Assembly (NCBI GenBank): GCA_900104495.1
Contig: FMXS01000020.1
Location: 1 to 59,693, forward strand
Length of the DNA stretch: 59,693 nt
Direction of reading: 5' to 3'
Source of the DNA: Ruminococcaceae bacterium FB2012
GTDB taxonomy: Bacteria; Bacillota; Clostridia; Oscillospirales; Ruminococcaceae
Part shown: piece after piece, positions 6,846-14,889 of the stretch
Layout: the number at the start of each line of letters is the position of its first letter
Numbering within the stretch: position 1 is the first letter of the stretch
Notes under the pieces: generated by a model
The model's input: only the letters and a program-made list of their open reading frames with translations
Told to the model about the DNA's origin: nothing
Database searches by the model: none
Program-made: the position numbers and the translations under genes

Positions 6846-9521
6846 TTAAAATGACAGTATAGAACGTATCTGTTTATCCATTTCATTTGCCCAATCTGCC
6901 ATCGTCTGATTCCTGCGGACTCTCTCTTCGATCTTATCCATTTCCGCAGTATCGTCCTTTAATTGCTTGAGTATCCTCATTATTTCGCCGTCAAGAGCTT
7001 CAATATTTCTCTTGAATGCATTCTTATAATCTTCGATCTGCTTTTCGGCTTTCCGGAATGTATCAGAGATATTTCTCTTCATTTCAAGCTTGAACTCGCC
7101 CATTACATCGACAATTACATTTTTTACATTCACAAACATACCGTCGCTGACATCGACTTCGTAAGAGACCTGTTTGGGCTTCCAGAACTTGAATTTGCCG
7201 AAGAATCCGCTGCGTTCGGGATTATCTTTATACCGGGTCTCCTTATGGCTCTTTTCTTCCTCGTTTGCTTTGATGATGCTGTCAATATTAGATATCCGGA
7301 TATCCCTGAACGATGAGATCTTATTGAAATCAAAGCCCTCGATCTGTATCCCTTCGATGATACCCATTATCAGTCTTTGATAATCTGCCAGCATCGCTTG
7401 ACATTTACCGTACATCTTTTCGTCTATTTCGCGGTTGATCCTTGTTTCGCAGTTTCTCTGGAATTCGATCAGTTTTTGCTGAAAACCGTCAACCATCCTT
7501 TTGGCTTCATTTTTTTGTATCTGGGTCTTTCCGTCATATTCACGGGTAAGAGCATTCAATTCCCTTTCTAACTGGAATTGCTCATCTTTCTCTTTAGGTT
7601 CGGTAAGACTGAAATTGCTTATCTTTCTGTTGTAATCTTCATAGACCGATTTGCTGTTCTTATGTTTTTCCTCGGCCAGCTTTATCTGTTTGCGTATCAT
7701 TTCGAGATGAGCTTTGTCCTGCATATTTCTCCTGTCAAACTCAGCGCACATATTGATCTCATCAAGCACACCGATTATATCGCTTACAGAATCCTTTATC
7801 TTCATAGGATAAGCATACTTGTCGATGTACTCGGCTATCGTCTCTTCAACGCAGGGAACACCGCTGTGTATAAGCGCTTCGTAATCCCATTGATCTTCAT
7901 TCTTGTGATACTTTTCAACTTCAGCTTTCAGTTTATCATATACCGAGGGAGTAAGTATTGCACTGTCCTCGAAATGCAACTCAGGAGTAAGCACAAAGTC
8001 ATCTACATCATTCAGGATCTTTCTTTCAGCTCTCGAAAGTGAATCGGGAGCGTTCATGTTTTTATGTATCAAAAGCGCTAGACGTGCTGTGGTTGGTATA
8101 ATGATAGGATCGATTATTCCGAAACTCTTGAGATAATTTCTTGCTTTATCCACATAATAATTTACAGTTTCACCTTTTTCCTCGTCAAGCTGATCGCACT
8201 TGTTGATAACAAAAATAAACCGGTCTCTTGATTCTTTTCCTGCACGGCGCATCTCGGAGGCTATGCTTTCGAGCAGATTCTTGTCATCCTTTATCTCCAT
8301 TTGCGTAGCGTTCATAACATAAAGTACGACTGAATTAGTGCGCTTGATTATAGAATATGTCAGTCTTCCGTGATCCTCGTTCTGAGAATTGTTCGGGCCC
8401 GGTGTATCGCGAAGGCAAAGCTGGATCCTACTGCTGGATATAGTTGGGATATCGCCTTCTATATTGATATACTTTACACGCGGATCCTTGTTATACTCTC
8501 TCATCTTTTCAGCGGTCAGAGTATCTCTCGGATAAATGACCGTTTCATCATCCTGACCGTAGCATTCAGCTTCGAATCCGCTCATTCTGTCATTATCGAA
8601 GATCCTGGCAATAGTGGCAGTGCAGGCTTCGTTTTCGGAAGGGAGAATATCAGTATGAAGCAAAGAATTGATCAGCGTTGATTTTCCGCTGCTCATCGTA
8701 GCCATAACGCTGACCTCAAAGCGGCCGTCGTTGACTTCTTTGTACGCCTCAAAAATATCCTTGCCGTTTTTATTCTTTTTGGCAAACTGAGGAAGATTTT
8801 TCCTTCTGATCTCCTTAACTATACCATCAAGTTTTTCAATAAGATCAAGTTCACTTTTGATCTCTTCCAGGCTTAGTTCAAATTTGGAATCGCCTTTATA
8901 ACGGTCTATAGAATATTTTAGATCTTCAAAATCGATCTTTCTGCCCTTGAAGTGCAGTGTAATTTCTTTGTCTCCGCAAACCTCCGCTATCTCTTCTATC
9001 AATCCATTCCAGTTGAGGGAGGTGCCAAGAAGAGTTTGCAGACGATCATCCTTCTTAGCATAGAATTTGCTTTGGGGTCCGAGAAGGGCACCGTTTAATC
9101 TAAACTCACATTGAACAAGATAAGGATTGTAGTAAATGCTGAATTCTGTCTTTTTCGATCCGGAAGATTTTATTACAGGGGCTGATCTGACCTCTGTCTC
9201 ATGCTTGACATCTGCTTCGGCTTCGGAGTCTTCACGACTTGTCTCAATTCTTGTGCTTCCCTTATAGCTGCTGACAGCTTTTTTCAACTCCTCATAATCC
9301 GCCTTTGAGCCGACGAACTTTATGAGAACATGATCGGAATTGCAGGTGTTGTCTATCTCGTCAATAAGACCGTCCCAGTTTTCAGAGCTTCTAAAAAGGT
9401 CTTCCAGCCTTTCATCTGCTTTAGATTGGAATCTGCTTTGAACTCCGAGCATCTTTCCGTTTTTCTCAAATTTACACTTTATGGCTGAACTGGGATCATA
9501 AGTTATCCTGAATACAGTCAT
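6846..9521 (-). CDS. dynamin-like GTPase with duplicated N-terminal domain
   Basis: This 891-residue protein has the dynamin-family GTPase motifs. They are G1 MSSGKST (about residue 275), the G2 Thr in NEACTA, G3 DTPGPNN, and G4 NKCD. Long helical segments follow (about 560-890) and would form the stalk. Residues about 1-92 and 126-217 are two copies of one domain: both contain Y-(D/N)-P, a Q-S-(R/K)-F motif, N-W-(D/N)-G-L-I-(D/E)-E-I, and Y-K-G. No transmembrane helix is obvious. Bacterial dynamins deform or fuse membranes and often come in pairs; here the start overlaps the stop of the first GTPase (TAATG). Confidence 0.85.
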   Translation of the reverse strand: MTVFRITYDPSSAIKCKFEKNGKMLGVQSRFQSKADERLEDLFRSSENWDGLIDEIDNTCNSDHVLIKFVGSKADYEELKKAVSSYKGSTRIETSREDSEAEADVKHETEVRSAPVIKSSGSKKTEFSIYYNPYLVQCEFRLNGALLGPQSKFYAKKDDRLQTLLGTSLNWNGLIEEIAEVCGDKEITLHFKGRKIDFEDLKYSIDRYKGDSKFELSLEEIKSELDLIEKLDGIVKEIRRKNLPQFAKKNKNGKDIFEAYKEVNDGRFEVSVMATMSSGKSTLINSLLHTDILPSENEACTATIARIFDNDRMSGFEAECYGQDDETVIYPRDTLTAEKMREYNKDPRVKYINIEGDIPTISSSRIQLCLRDTPGPNNSQNEDHGRLTYSIIKRTNSVVLYVMNATQMEIKDDKNLLESIASEMRRAGKESRDRFIFVINKCDQLDEEKGETVNYYVDKARNYLKSFGIIDPIIIPTTARLALLIHKNMNAPDSLSRAERKILNDVDDFVLTPELHFEDSAILTPSVYDKLKAEVEKYHKNEDQWDYEALIHSGVPCVEETIAEYIDKYAYPMKIKDSVSDIIGVLDEINMCAEFDRRNMQDKAHLEMIRKQIKLAEEKHKNSKSVYEDYNRKISNFSLTEPKEKDEQFQLERELNALTREYDGKTQIQKNEAKRMVDGFQQKLIEFQRNCETRINREIDEKMYGKCQAMLADYQRLIMGIIEGIQIEGFDFNKISSFRDIRISNIDSIIKANEEEKSHKETRYKDNPERSGFFGKFKFWKPKQVSYEVDVSDGMFVNVKNVIVDVMGEFKLEMKRNISDTFRKAEKQIEDYKNAFKRNIEALDGEIMRILKQLKDDTAEMDKIEERVRRNQTMADWANEMDKQIRSILSF

Positions 9522-10561
9522 TATACATCTCTCCCTTTTTTTTTACTGCTAAGTATCTGAGCGTTCTGGATATAATGTTCAAGATAAGGAACCCCTGTGT
9601 TATCAATGGCCGCCTGGATATCCGAAACAAGGTATTCCTCTCCGCCAACAATGACGGTGTTGCTTTGAGCTTCAAGCTCTTTGGTGACCGCAAATGATTT
9701 CATTCTCAGGTCCCTCGATCTGAAGGTCTCATAAAGGATATCAAACGATCTTGCCTGTAAACGTGTGAGTCTTTCACCGGACAGAGCCTTTCTGAAAAGG
9801 TTGGCGCCAAGAGCCGAGACCGGTATGACCTCCGGATCGGATATGCCGCATTCAGAAACATAATTCCTGACATTATCGACGTACATCTTTGCCGGTTCTT
9901 TTTCGGGGTCAAGCATATCTATCTTGTTGATAACAAACACAATTTTCAGACGCGGGTGCTTTTTCAAATGTTCGGCGACCTTTGAAATAAATAGCTTATC
10001 ATCATTTATACCTATCTGAGTAGCATTTATCAGATAAAGGATAAGGCCCCCATACACCTTGCCAAGCACCTTCATTGTGATCTGTTCATGAGTTTCATCA
10101 CTTGCATTGTTCGGTCCGGGTGTATCAATAACGAGAAGAGACTTGTCAGTATTAAGCACACTTTTTATCTGCCCCGCAATAAAGATATCCGTAATGTCAT
10201 CGGAATTGTTAGCCTTTTCAAGCACAGACGGTATGTTTTCCGTATATGTACTTACATTTCGGAGCTTGTCTCTGACATAAAGCGTAGCATCGTTTCGGCT
10301 GTCATCATCCAGTATAGAATAAACTTTTGCGGTGCAAGCCTCATTCTTGCTCGGGAGCACTTCGGATTCCAGCATTGCATTTACAAGAGTGCTTTTCCCG
10401 CTTGACATTGTTGCCAGAACGATCATAGGAAAAACCTTGGATATGTCAACAGGGAATGCATTAGGGAAAAAATCACTTCTTATCATTGCAGGCTGTTTTG
10501 ATGCAGGCTGTTTTGTCTTTTCTGCCGGTTGTAAATGTTTGGACTTGATCCTCTTGTTCAT
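9521..10561 (-). CDS. dynamin-like GTPase, first gene of the operon
   Basis: This 346-residue protein shows the same GTPase core as its downstream partner: VLATMSSGKST (G1), NEACTA (G2), VIDTPGPNNASDETHEQ (G3) and VINKIDMLDPEKEP (G4). It lacks the long helical stalk, so it is a short, G-domain-only dynamin-like protein. I choose ATG 10561 because AAGGAGG sits 6-7 nt upstream; an in-frame ATG at 10582 has no ribosome site. It is the first gene after the promoter at 10595-10623. Paired long and short dynamins suggest a hetero-oligomer, which is inference. Confidence 0.85.
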   Translation of the reverse strand: MNKRIKSKHLQPAEKTKQPASKQPAMIRSDFFPNAFPVDISKVFPMIVLATMSSGKSTLVNAMLESEVLPSKNEACTAKVYSILDDDSRNDATLYVRDKLRNVSTYTENIPSVLEKANNSDDITDIFIAGQIKSVLNTDKSLLVIDTPGPNNASDETHEQITMKVLGKVYGGLILYLINATQIGINDDKLFISKVAEHLKKHPRLKIVFVINKIDMLDPEKEPAKMYVDNVRNYVSECGISDPEVIPVSALGANLFRKALSGERLTRLQARSFDILYETFRSRDLRMKSFAVTKELEAQSNTVIVGGEEYLVSDIQAAIDNTGVPYLEHYIQNAQILSSKKKGRDV

Positions 10562-10594
10562 GAGTAGCCTCCTTTTCAGCAACAGTATATGTAT

Positions 10595-10623
10595 ATTGTA
10601 CTATATTTTTGCGTGAATGTCAA
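10595..10623 (-). promoter_or_regulatory. sigmaA-like promoter of the dynamin/HerA/toxin operon
   Basis: TTGACA (10623-10618), a 17-nt spacer, and TACAAT (10600-10595) lie on the minus strand, 34 nt before the first GTPase gene. No other strong promoter is seen before 1699, so all the island genes are probably one transcript. Confidence 0.7.
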
Positions 10624-10838
10624 TAATTTTATGATATATTACAAATCAAAACTGTACTTTATGTTTTTAAACAATAAAAAGCCCGGATCCCTCGCCACCC
10701 CACACTTTGTGAGATACCAACAAATCAGGCTCGAAAGTTTGTGAAATATTTTTTGTTGTTTTAGTACTCTGCCCTTCCTTTTTCTGCTATATATTTTGCT
10801 GATTGTCAGAGATGCTGTCTCTGAAAAAACGTTTTTCC

Positions 10839-10860
10839 ATGGTTCGAATCCATCCTCCCC
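10839..10860 (+). repeat. orphan tRNA-like T-arm and acceptor fragment
   Basis: ATGGTTCGAATCCATCCTC (10839-10857) is a complete T-stem/loop plus the start of a 3' acceptor strand. It is a perfect 19-nt inverted match to the 3' part of tRNA-Tyr (10986-11004). The rest of the tRNA is absent. It may be a leftover of an integration into a tRNA or tmRNA 3' end, or a decayed tRNA gene. The surrounding stretch 10624-10920 holds no gene that I can support. Confidence 0.6.
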
Positions 10861-10920
10861 CTATTTTGGGCTAAATGTCATCTCTGGAAATTCTTACAGA
10901 AAATTGACCCTCAGAGACGC

Positions 10921-10945
10921 AAAAAGCCGCGCAAATGCGCGGTTT
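10921..10945 (-). terminator. intrinsic terminator after the tRNA pair
   Basis: Read on the minus strand, CCGCGC-ATTT-GCGCGG is followed by CTTTTT. It lies 33 nt past the 3' end of tRNA-Tyr and fits termination of the two-tRNA transcript. Confidence 0.75.
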
Positions 10946-10977
10946 CAGGCGTTGTCATCTTTTTTGCACAACAGTCA

Positions 10978-11062
10978 TGGTGGGAGAGGATGGATTCGAA
11001 CCATCGAAGCTAGTAGCAACAGATTTACAGTCTGCCCCCTTTGGCCACTCGGGAACTCTCCC
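10978..11062 (-). tRNA. tRNA-Tyr (anticodon GTA)
   Basis: The acceptor GGGAGAG pairs with CTCTCCC; the discriminator is A and CCA is encoded (10980-10978). The anticodon loop CTGTAAA gives GTA, and there is a long variable arm as expected for bacterial tRNA-Tyr. It is co-transcribed with tRNA-Thr 25 nt upstream, and its 3' end faces the island. Confidence 0.95.
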
Positions 11063-11087
11063 ATATATTCTATTTTATCTCAGTTGA

Positions 11088-11163
11088 TGGAGCTGGTGGA
11101 CGGACTCGAACCCCCGACCTGCTGATTACAAATCAGCTGCTCTACCAACTGAGCTACACCAGC
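11088..11163 (-). tRNA. tRNA-Thr (anticodon TGT)
   Basis: This is a 76-nt cloverleaf. The acceptor GCTGGTG pairs with CACCAGC, the discriminator is T, and CCA is encoded. The anticodon stem GCTGA/TCAGC encloses loop TTTGTAA, giving anticodon TGT. The T-arm is GGGGGTTCGAGTCCGTC. It is the first gene of the tRNA pair. Confidence 0.95.
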
Positions 11164-11187
11164 TTAGGTATGTGTCACAACAGTAAT

Positions 11188-11216
11188 ATTATAACACATT
11201 ATATATAGAATGTCAA
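11188..11216 (-). promoter_or_regulatory. promoter of the tRNA-Thr/tRNA-Tyr unit
   Basis: Consensus TTGACA (11216-11211), a 17-nt spacer and TATAAT (11193-11188) lie 25 nt before the tRNA-Thr 5' end. Confidence 0.85.
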
Positions 11217-11265
11217 GAGCTTTTTGAAAATTTTCTTTCAGCTCCGACAGCTTTTATATTATACA

Positions 11266-11300
11266 CTCCCCGCCGGAGATTGTCAAGGGTCCCGGCGGAG
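11266..11300 (-). terminator. possible terminator of the zinc operon
   Basis: CTCCGCCGG and CCGGCGGGGAG form a GC-rich hairpin with a 2-nt bulge about 60 nt past the lipoprotein stop. The following sequence is AT-rich but lacks a clean T-run, so the call is tentative. Confidence 0.4.
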
Positions 11301-11361
11301 ATTTGTATAACTGCACATTTAATACCAAAAGCAGGCGCTCAAACTATGCAAAAGTCTGCGT

Positions 11362-11979
11362 TCACGCGGTTTCAAGGGTCGCGTCGCTGAGCCGGCAGTA
11401 GCGCCAGCCGTTCTCGGTGTAGGTGCCGAAGATGCCCTCTACGGTTATTGTGGAGTCCAGCTTGGGATAGTCCTCGGGGTACTTGCGCTCGCCGGTGAGG
11501 ACGAACTCCATTCCCTGCTGACAGCAGGCTGCCGCGTCCGCAATGAACACCGCAAAATACTCCCCGCCGGTGGAGGGGTCGGTGGTGTAGGCGAAATTCC
11601 CTTTTGCCCGCACCCGCTTGCCGATGTACTTCTCGGGCTGATTGACCATATCAAAGACCTGAGCGTAGACGATATTCGGCTGGAGCTTTGTAAGGTCGAT
11701 GTCGATGTCGCCGTTGGTCATGTCCATTGAATCGAGGCCGTAGGTCTCCGCCGCGGTGGGAGCGCTGTCGATAATGTACTGCGAGGCCGTCTTTTCAGCC
11801 TCGGCGATGACCGCGCTGTCGATAGCGTTAAGGGAAACATCCGATTGTGAAGAGGTGTCGTCCGTCCTGCTCTCCGACGCCTGTGAGGTGTCTTTGGCAA
11901 GCAGACTGTCCACCTTGGAAGTGTTGCCGCAGGCGGTGAGCATAAGCGCCGCCGCGGAAATAAGCATCAGCTTTTTCAT
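11362..11979 (-). CDS. lipoprotein of the zinc uptake operon
   Basis: The 205-residue protein starts with a lipoprotein signal peptide (MKKLMLISAAALMLTACG; the lipobox Cys is at about residue 17). A Ser/Asp-rich linker follows, then a C-terminal domain (about 105-203). The pattern YIGKRVRAKGNF ... STITVEGIFGTY suggests a small beta-barrel of OB type. Two adjacent cysteines (AACCQQG) sit in this domain and could bind metal. It is the last gene of the zur-znu operon, 5 nt after znuB. A role as an extracytoplasmic zinc-related protein is inferred from context only. Confidence 0.65.
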   Translation of the reverse strand: MKKLMLISAAALMLTACGNTSKVDSLLAKDTSQASESRTDDTSSQSDVSLNAIDSAVIAEAEKTASQYIIDSAPTAAETYGLDSMDMTNGDIDIDLTKLQPNIVYAQVFDMVNQPEKYIGKRVRAKGNFAYTTDPSTGGEYFAVFIADAAACCQQGMEFVLTGERKYPEDYPKLDSTITVEGIFGTYTENGWRYCRLSDATLETA

Positions 11980-11984
11980 TTTTA

Positions 11985-12899
11985 TCAGCTTCTCCTTAGT
12001 ATCTTGGATAGGATCGTGAAAATGAAGAATGCCGCCATGTCGGCTGTCACGATCGTTGAGCCGACGGGTGTGGAAAAGAGTATCGAGGCAAGGAGTCCCG
12101 AGGCCGCGCAGACCACAGAGATCACCGCCGAGCAGATTATAACGCCTTTGAAGCTCTTGAACAGCCGCATAGCCGAAAGCGCCGGAAAGATGATAAGCGC
12201 CGAGATCAGCAGCGAGCCCACAAGATTCATTGCCAGCACCACGATCAGCGCCGTGATGACCGCGATCAGCAGATTGTAGCCGTTGGCCTTCACGCCCGTT
12301 GCCTGTGCAAAGCTCTCGTCAAAGGTGACCGCGAAGATCTGCTTGTAGAATATCAGGAACACCGCAATGACCGCCGCCGCAAGTCCTACCGACAGCCATA
12401 CCTCGCTGAGAGTAAGGGTCAGTATCGAGGTGGAGCCGAACAGGGTACTGCAAACGTCACCGGTGACGTTTGCCGAGGCCGAGAACATATTTATCAGCAT
12501 ATAGCCTGCCGCCAGGGAGCCCACCGAGATCATCGCAAGAGCGGCGTCGCCCTTGATCTTGGTGTTCTGACCCGTCCGGAGCAGCAGTATCGCCGCTATC
12601 AGCGTAATGGGCAGGACTATGACCATGCTGTTGGTCTTTTCTATCGTTTCGGAGAGCCAGCGGGCGAAGCCGTTGTCTCCCGAAGCTACCTGCTTGATCG
12701 TAACATCCGTCACCGTGGCTACCGACATCGCCCCGAAGGCAACGTGAGAAAGTCCGTCTCCGATGAAGGAGAACCGTTTCAGCACCAGCGTTACGCCCAG
12801 CAGCGACGAGCAGAGCGCGATCAGCAGTCCCACGATGAAAGCGTATCTCACCAGCGGGAACTCGAAGTAGTAAAGTATCTTATCTATCACTCCGCTCAC
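11985..12899 (-). CDS. znuB: zinc ABC transporter permease, ZnuB-like
   Basis: The 304-residue protein has about eight hydrophobic helices and belongs to the ABC-3 permease family of Zn/Mn importers. The family-typical segment LLGVTLVLKRFSFIGDGLSHVAFG lies near residues 33-56, and GSLLISALIIFPALSAMRLF near 227-246. The start is a GTG at 12899, or an in-frame GTG at 12890 that is better spaced from GGGGTGA. It overlaps znuC by about 20 nt, so coupled translation is likely. It works with the ZnuA lipoprotein and ZnuC ATPase to import zinc. Confidence 0.85.
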   Translation of the reverse strand: MSGVIDKILYYFEFPLVRYAFIVGLLIALCSSLLGVTLVLKRFSFIGDGLSHVAFGAMSVATVTDVTIKQVASGDNGFARWLSETIEKTNSMVIVLPITLIAAILLLRTGQNTKIKGDAALAMISVGSLAAGYMLINMFSASANVTGDVCSTLFGSTSILTLTLSEVWLSVGLAAAVIAVFLIFYKQIFAVTFDESFAQATGVKANGYNLLIAVITALIVVLAMNLVGSLLISALIIFPALSAMRLFKSFKGVIICSAVISVVCAASGLLASILFSTPVGSTIVTADMAAFFIFTILSKILRRS

Positions 12900-13764
12900 C
12901 CCGCTTTACATATTTGTATATCGCAGCCCCCGCGCCAAAAGCCAGTATGCCCGCTCCCGCGGCGGCAGCGGCGGCAGTCTTTGCGGAGACACCGCTTTTC
13001 TCTTCGGCAGAAGTTTCTTCGGCAGTATCGGCAGCCGTTTCCCCGGCGGGATGACCGTCGTGTCCTGTCTCGGTTATCAGGAAGCTTCGGCCCAGACGGC
13101 TGTTAAGATAAGCGTCCTTCGTGCCGAAGAACAGCTGCTCCTTGCTGCCGATGTGGAGTATATGCGAGGCGTAGCGCACCGCAGAAACGTCGTGAGAGAC
13201 CATTATCATAGTCACGCCGCTGCGGTTCAGATCCGCGATAAGCTCGTAAAGATCGGCCTGCGCCCGGGGATCGAGCCCCGTCACCGGCTCGTCCAGCAGG
13301 AGTATCCTGCTTGTGGCGCAAAGGGCTCTCGCAAGAAGAACTCTCTGCTGCTGACCGCCGGAAAGTTCTCTGTAGCAGCGTCCCGCAAGCTCGCTGATAC
13401 CCAGCCTTGCCATGTTTTCGTCGGCAAGGGCTTTTTCTTCCTTATTATAGAAGGGCCTCAGCTTCGCCCTGCGGATGCAGCCCGAGCGGACGATCTCCCT
13501 CACCGAGGCGGGGAAGTCCTTCTGCACCACCGTCTGCTGGGGAAGATACCCCACGCCGTCGGCTATCTCCTCGCTGCGGACTATCTCTCCAGACATTGCG
13601 GGGATAAGTCCCAGCAGCGCCTTGACAAGGGTGCTCTTTCCCGAGCCGTTCTCTCCGAGGATGCACAGATAGTCGCCTTTTGAAACGGCGAAATGCAGTC
13701 CCTCGATGACGGGGATGCCCTCGTAGCCGAGGGTCACGTTTTTACAAATCAGCTGCTCAGACAT
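12880..13764 (-). CDS. znuC: zinc ABC transporter ATPase with C-terminal membrane tail
   Basis: The 294-residue protein has all ABC ATPase motifs: Walker A GENGSGKST, Q-loop LPQQTVVQ, signature LSGGQQQR, Walker B ILLLDEPVTGLD and the switch His in VSHDVSA. Family members usually end near residue 230-250. This one adds an acidic linker and a hydrophobic segment (TAAAAAAAGAGILAFGAGAAIY, about 262-284) followed by basic residues, so it looks membrane-anchored. CAGGAG lies 7 nt before the ATG. It sits between znuA and znuB. Confidence 0.88.
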   Translation of the reverse strand: MSEQLICKNVTLGYEGIPVIEGLHFAVSKGDYLCILGENGSGKSTLVKALLGLIPAMSGEIVRSEEIADGVGYLPQQTVVQKDFPASVREIVRSGCIRRAKLRPFYNKEEKALADENMARLGISELAGRCYRELSGGQQQRVLLARALCATSRILLLDEPVTGLDPRAQADLYELIADLNRSGVTMIMVSHDVSAVRYASHILHIGSKEQLFFGTKDAYLNSRLGRSFLITETGHDGHPAGETAADTAEETSAEEKSGVSAKTAAAAAAGAGILAFGAGAAIYKYVKRGERSDR

Positions 13765-13787
13765 TTTGCTGCTCCTGTTCCGTAGGT

Positions 13788-14834
13788 TTAGGCGACCGTT
13801 TCTTTCAGCACCTCGTAGTTCTTCTGCATTATGGAAAGATAGGTCTCGCCGTTTTTGACTCTGTCGGCGTTCACCGACTGTATGGAATCGAGGGTGACGA
13901 TCTTTGCGTCCTTGGACTTGGTGCTGTCGATTATCGCCTGGGCGATCCTGCCGTCGCCGCTCTCGATCTTGTAGATGTTCTTGGCTCCCAGTTCGTCCGC
14001 CTTGGCTGCCAGGAAGGTGATCGTCTCAAAGCTTGCCTCGGTCTCCGCCGAACAGCCCACGAAGGCGGCATAGTAATCAAAGCCGTAATCCTCGGTGAAA
14101 TAGCGGAAGGGGAAACGGTCCCCGAAGATAAGGGTCTTGTTCTTTGCTCCGTCAGCCAGCGACTTGAATTGACTGTCAAGGGCATTCAGCTTCTCGCGAT
14201 AGGCGGAAAGGTTCCCCGAAACAGTGTCCTTACCCTCCTTGTCCAGCTCGGAAAGCTCGGATGCCAGCAGATCGCAGACCGTTCCCGCATTTTTCAGCGA
14301 GAGCCAGATATGCTCGTCGTACTCGGGAGCCTCGGAATGCTCCGAATGCTCGTCATGATGCTCCCCAGACTCTTCCTCGTGATCGTGGCCGTGCTCCTCC
14401 TCGGCCTGCATACCTTCCTTGACTTCTTCGGTCTTGGCGGCGGAGCCGATAGTTTTCAGCAGCGATACTGCCTTCATATTCTTGTTGGAAGCACCCGCGA
14501 TTGCATCCTCGGCCCACTTGTCGGATTCTCCTCCGACGTATACGAAAAGGTCGCATCCCGAGATGCGGAGGACGTCGTCGGCGGTGGGCTGGAAGGAATG
14601 CATATCCGTACCCTTGTCCAGCAGATAGGTTATCTCAAATTTGTCCTCTCTGCCCTTTGTCAGCTCACGCACCCAGTCGTAAGCGGGGAAATTCTGGCAG
14701 ACCACCTGTATCTTGTTGGGATCCCCGGCGAAGGACGAAGCCATAGGCGAAGCGCTCTCTCCGCTCCCGCAGGATGCCGTTCCCAAAGCCACCGCTCCGC
14801 AGAGCAGGGCCGCTATCGTTTTTCGAAAGTTCAT
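13788..14834 (-). CDS. znuA: zinc-binding lipoprotein, ZnuA/AdcA-like
   Basis: The 348-residue solute-binding protein has a lipoprotein signal (lipobox LGTASC, Cys about 22). It has the metal-receptor features of cluster A-I proteins: the first His in TDMHSFQPTADD, a His/Glu/Asp-rich flexible loop (about 145-170, HGHDHEE...HHDEHSEHSE), a His in YDEHIWLS, and a conserved Asp/Glu near the end. The His-rich loop is typical of zinc rather than manganese receptors. AGGAGG lies 9 nt before the ATG. It is upstream of znuC and znuB in the Zur-linked operon. Confidence 0.9.
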   Translation of the reverse strand: MNFRKTIAALLCGAVALGTASCGSGESASPMASSFAGDPNKIQVVCQNFPAYDWVRELTKGREDKFEITYLLDKGTDMHSFQPTADDVLRISGCDLFVYVGGESDKWAEDAIAGASNKNMKAVSLLKTIGSAAKTEEVKEGMQAEEEHGHDHEEESGEHHDEHSEHSEAPEYDEHIWLSLKNAGTVCDLLASELSELDKEGKDTVSGNLSAYREKLNALDSQFKSLADGAKNKTLIFGDRFPFRYFTEDYGFDYYAAFVGCSAETEASFETITFLAAKADELGAKNIYKIESGDGRIAQAIIDSTKSKDAKIVTLDSIQSVNADRVKNGETYLSIMQKNYEVLKETVA

Positions 14835-14889
14835 TGTATTATACCTCCTGATCTTTGACTGTGTTTACCCGTATCCGTGACCGGCAGCG

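Noticed and set aside
1699..10623. A prophage as the source of the island.
   Set aside because: No capsid, portal, terminase, integrase or lysis genes are visible.
10839..10860. A complete tRNA or tmRNA gene.
   Set aside because: Only the T-arm and part of the acceptor are present; no matching 5' half is seen upstream.
10796..11125. A plus-strand open frame across the two tRNA genes.
   Set aside because: It overlaps two clear tRNA genes on the other strand; the protein has no plausible domain.
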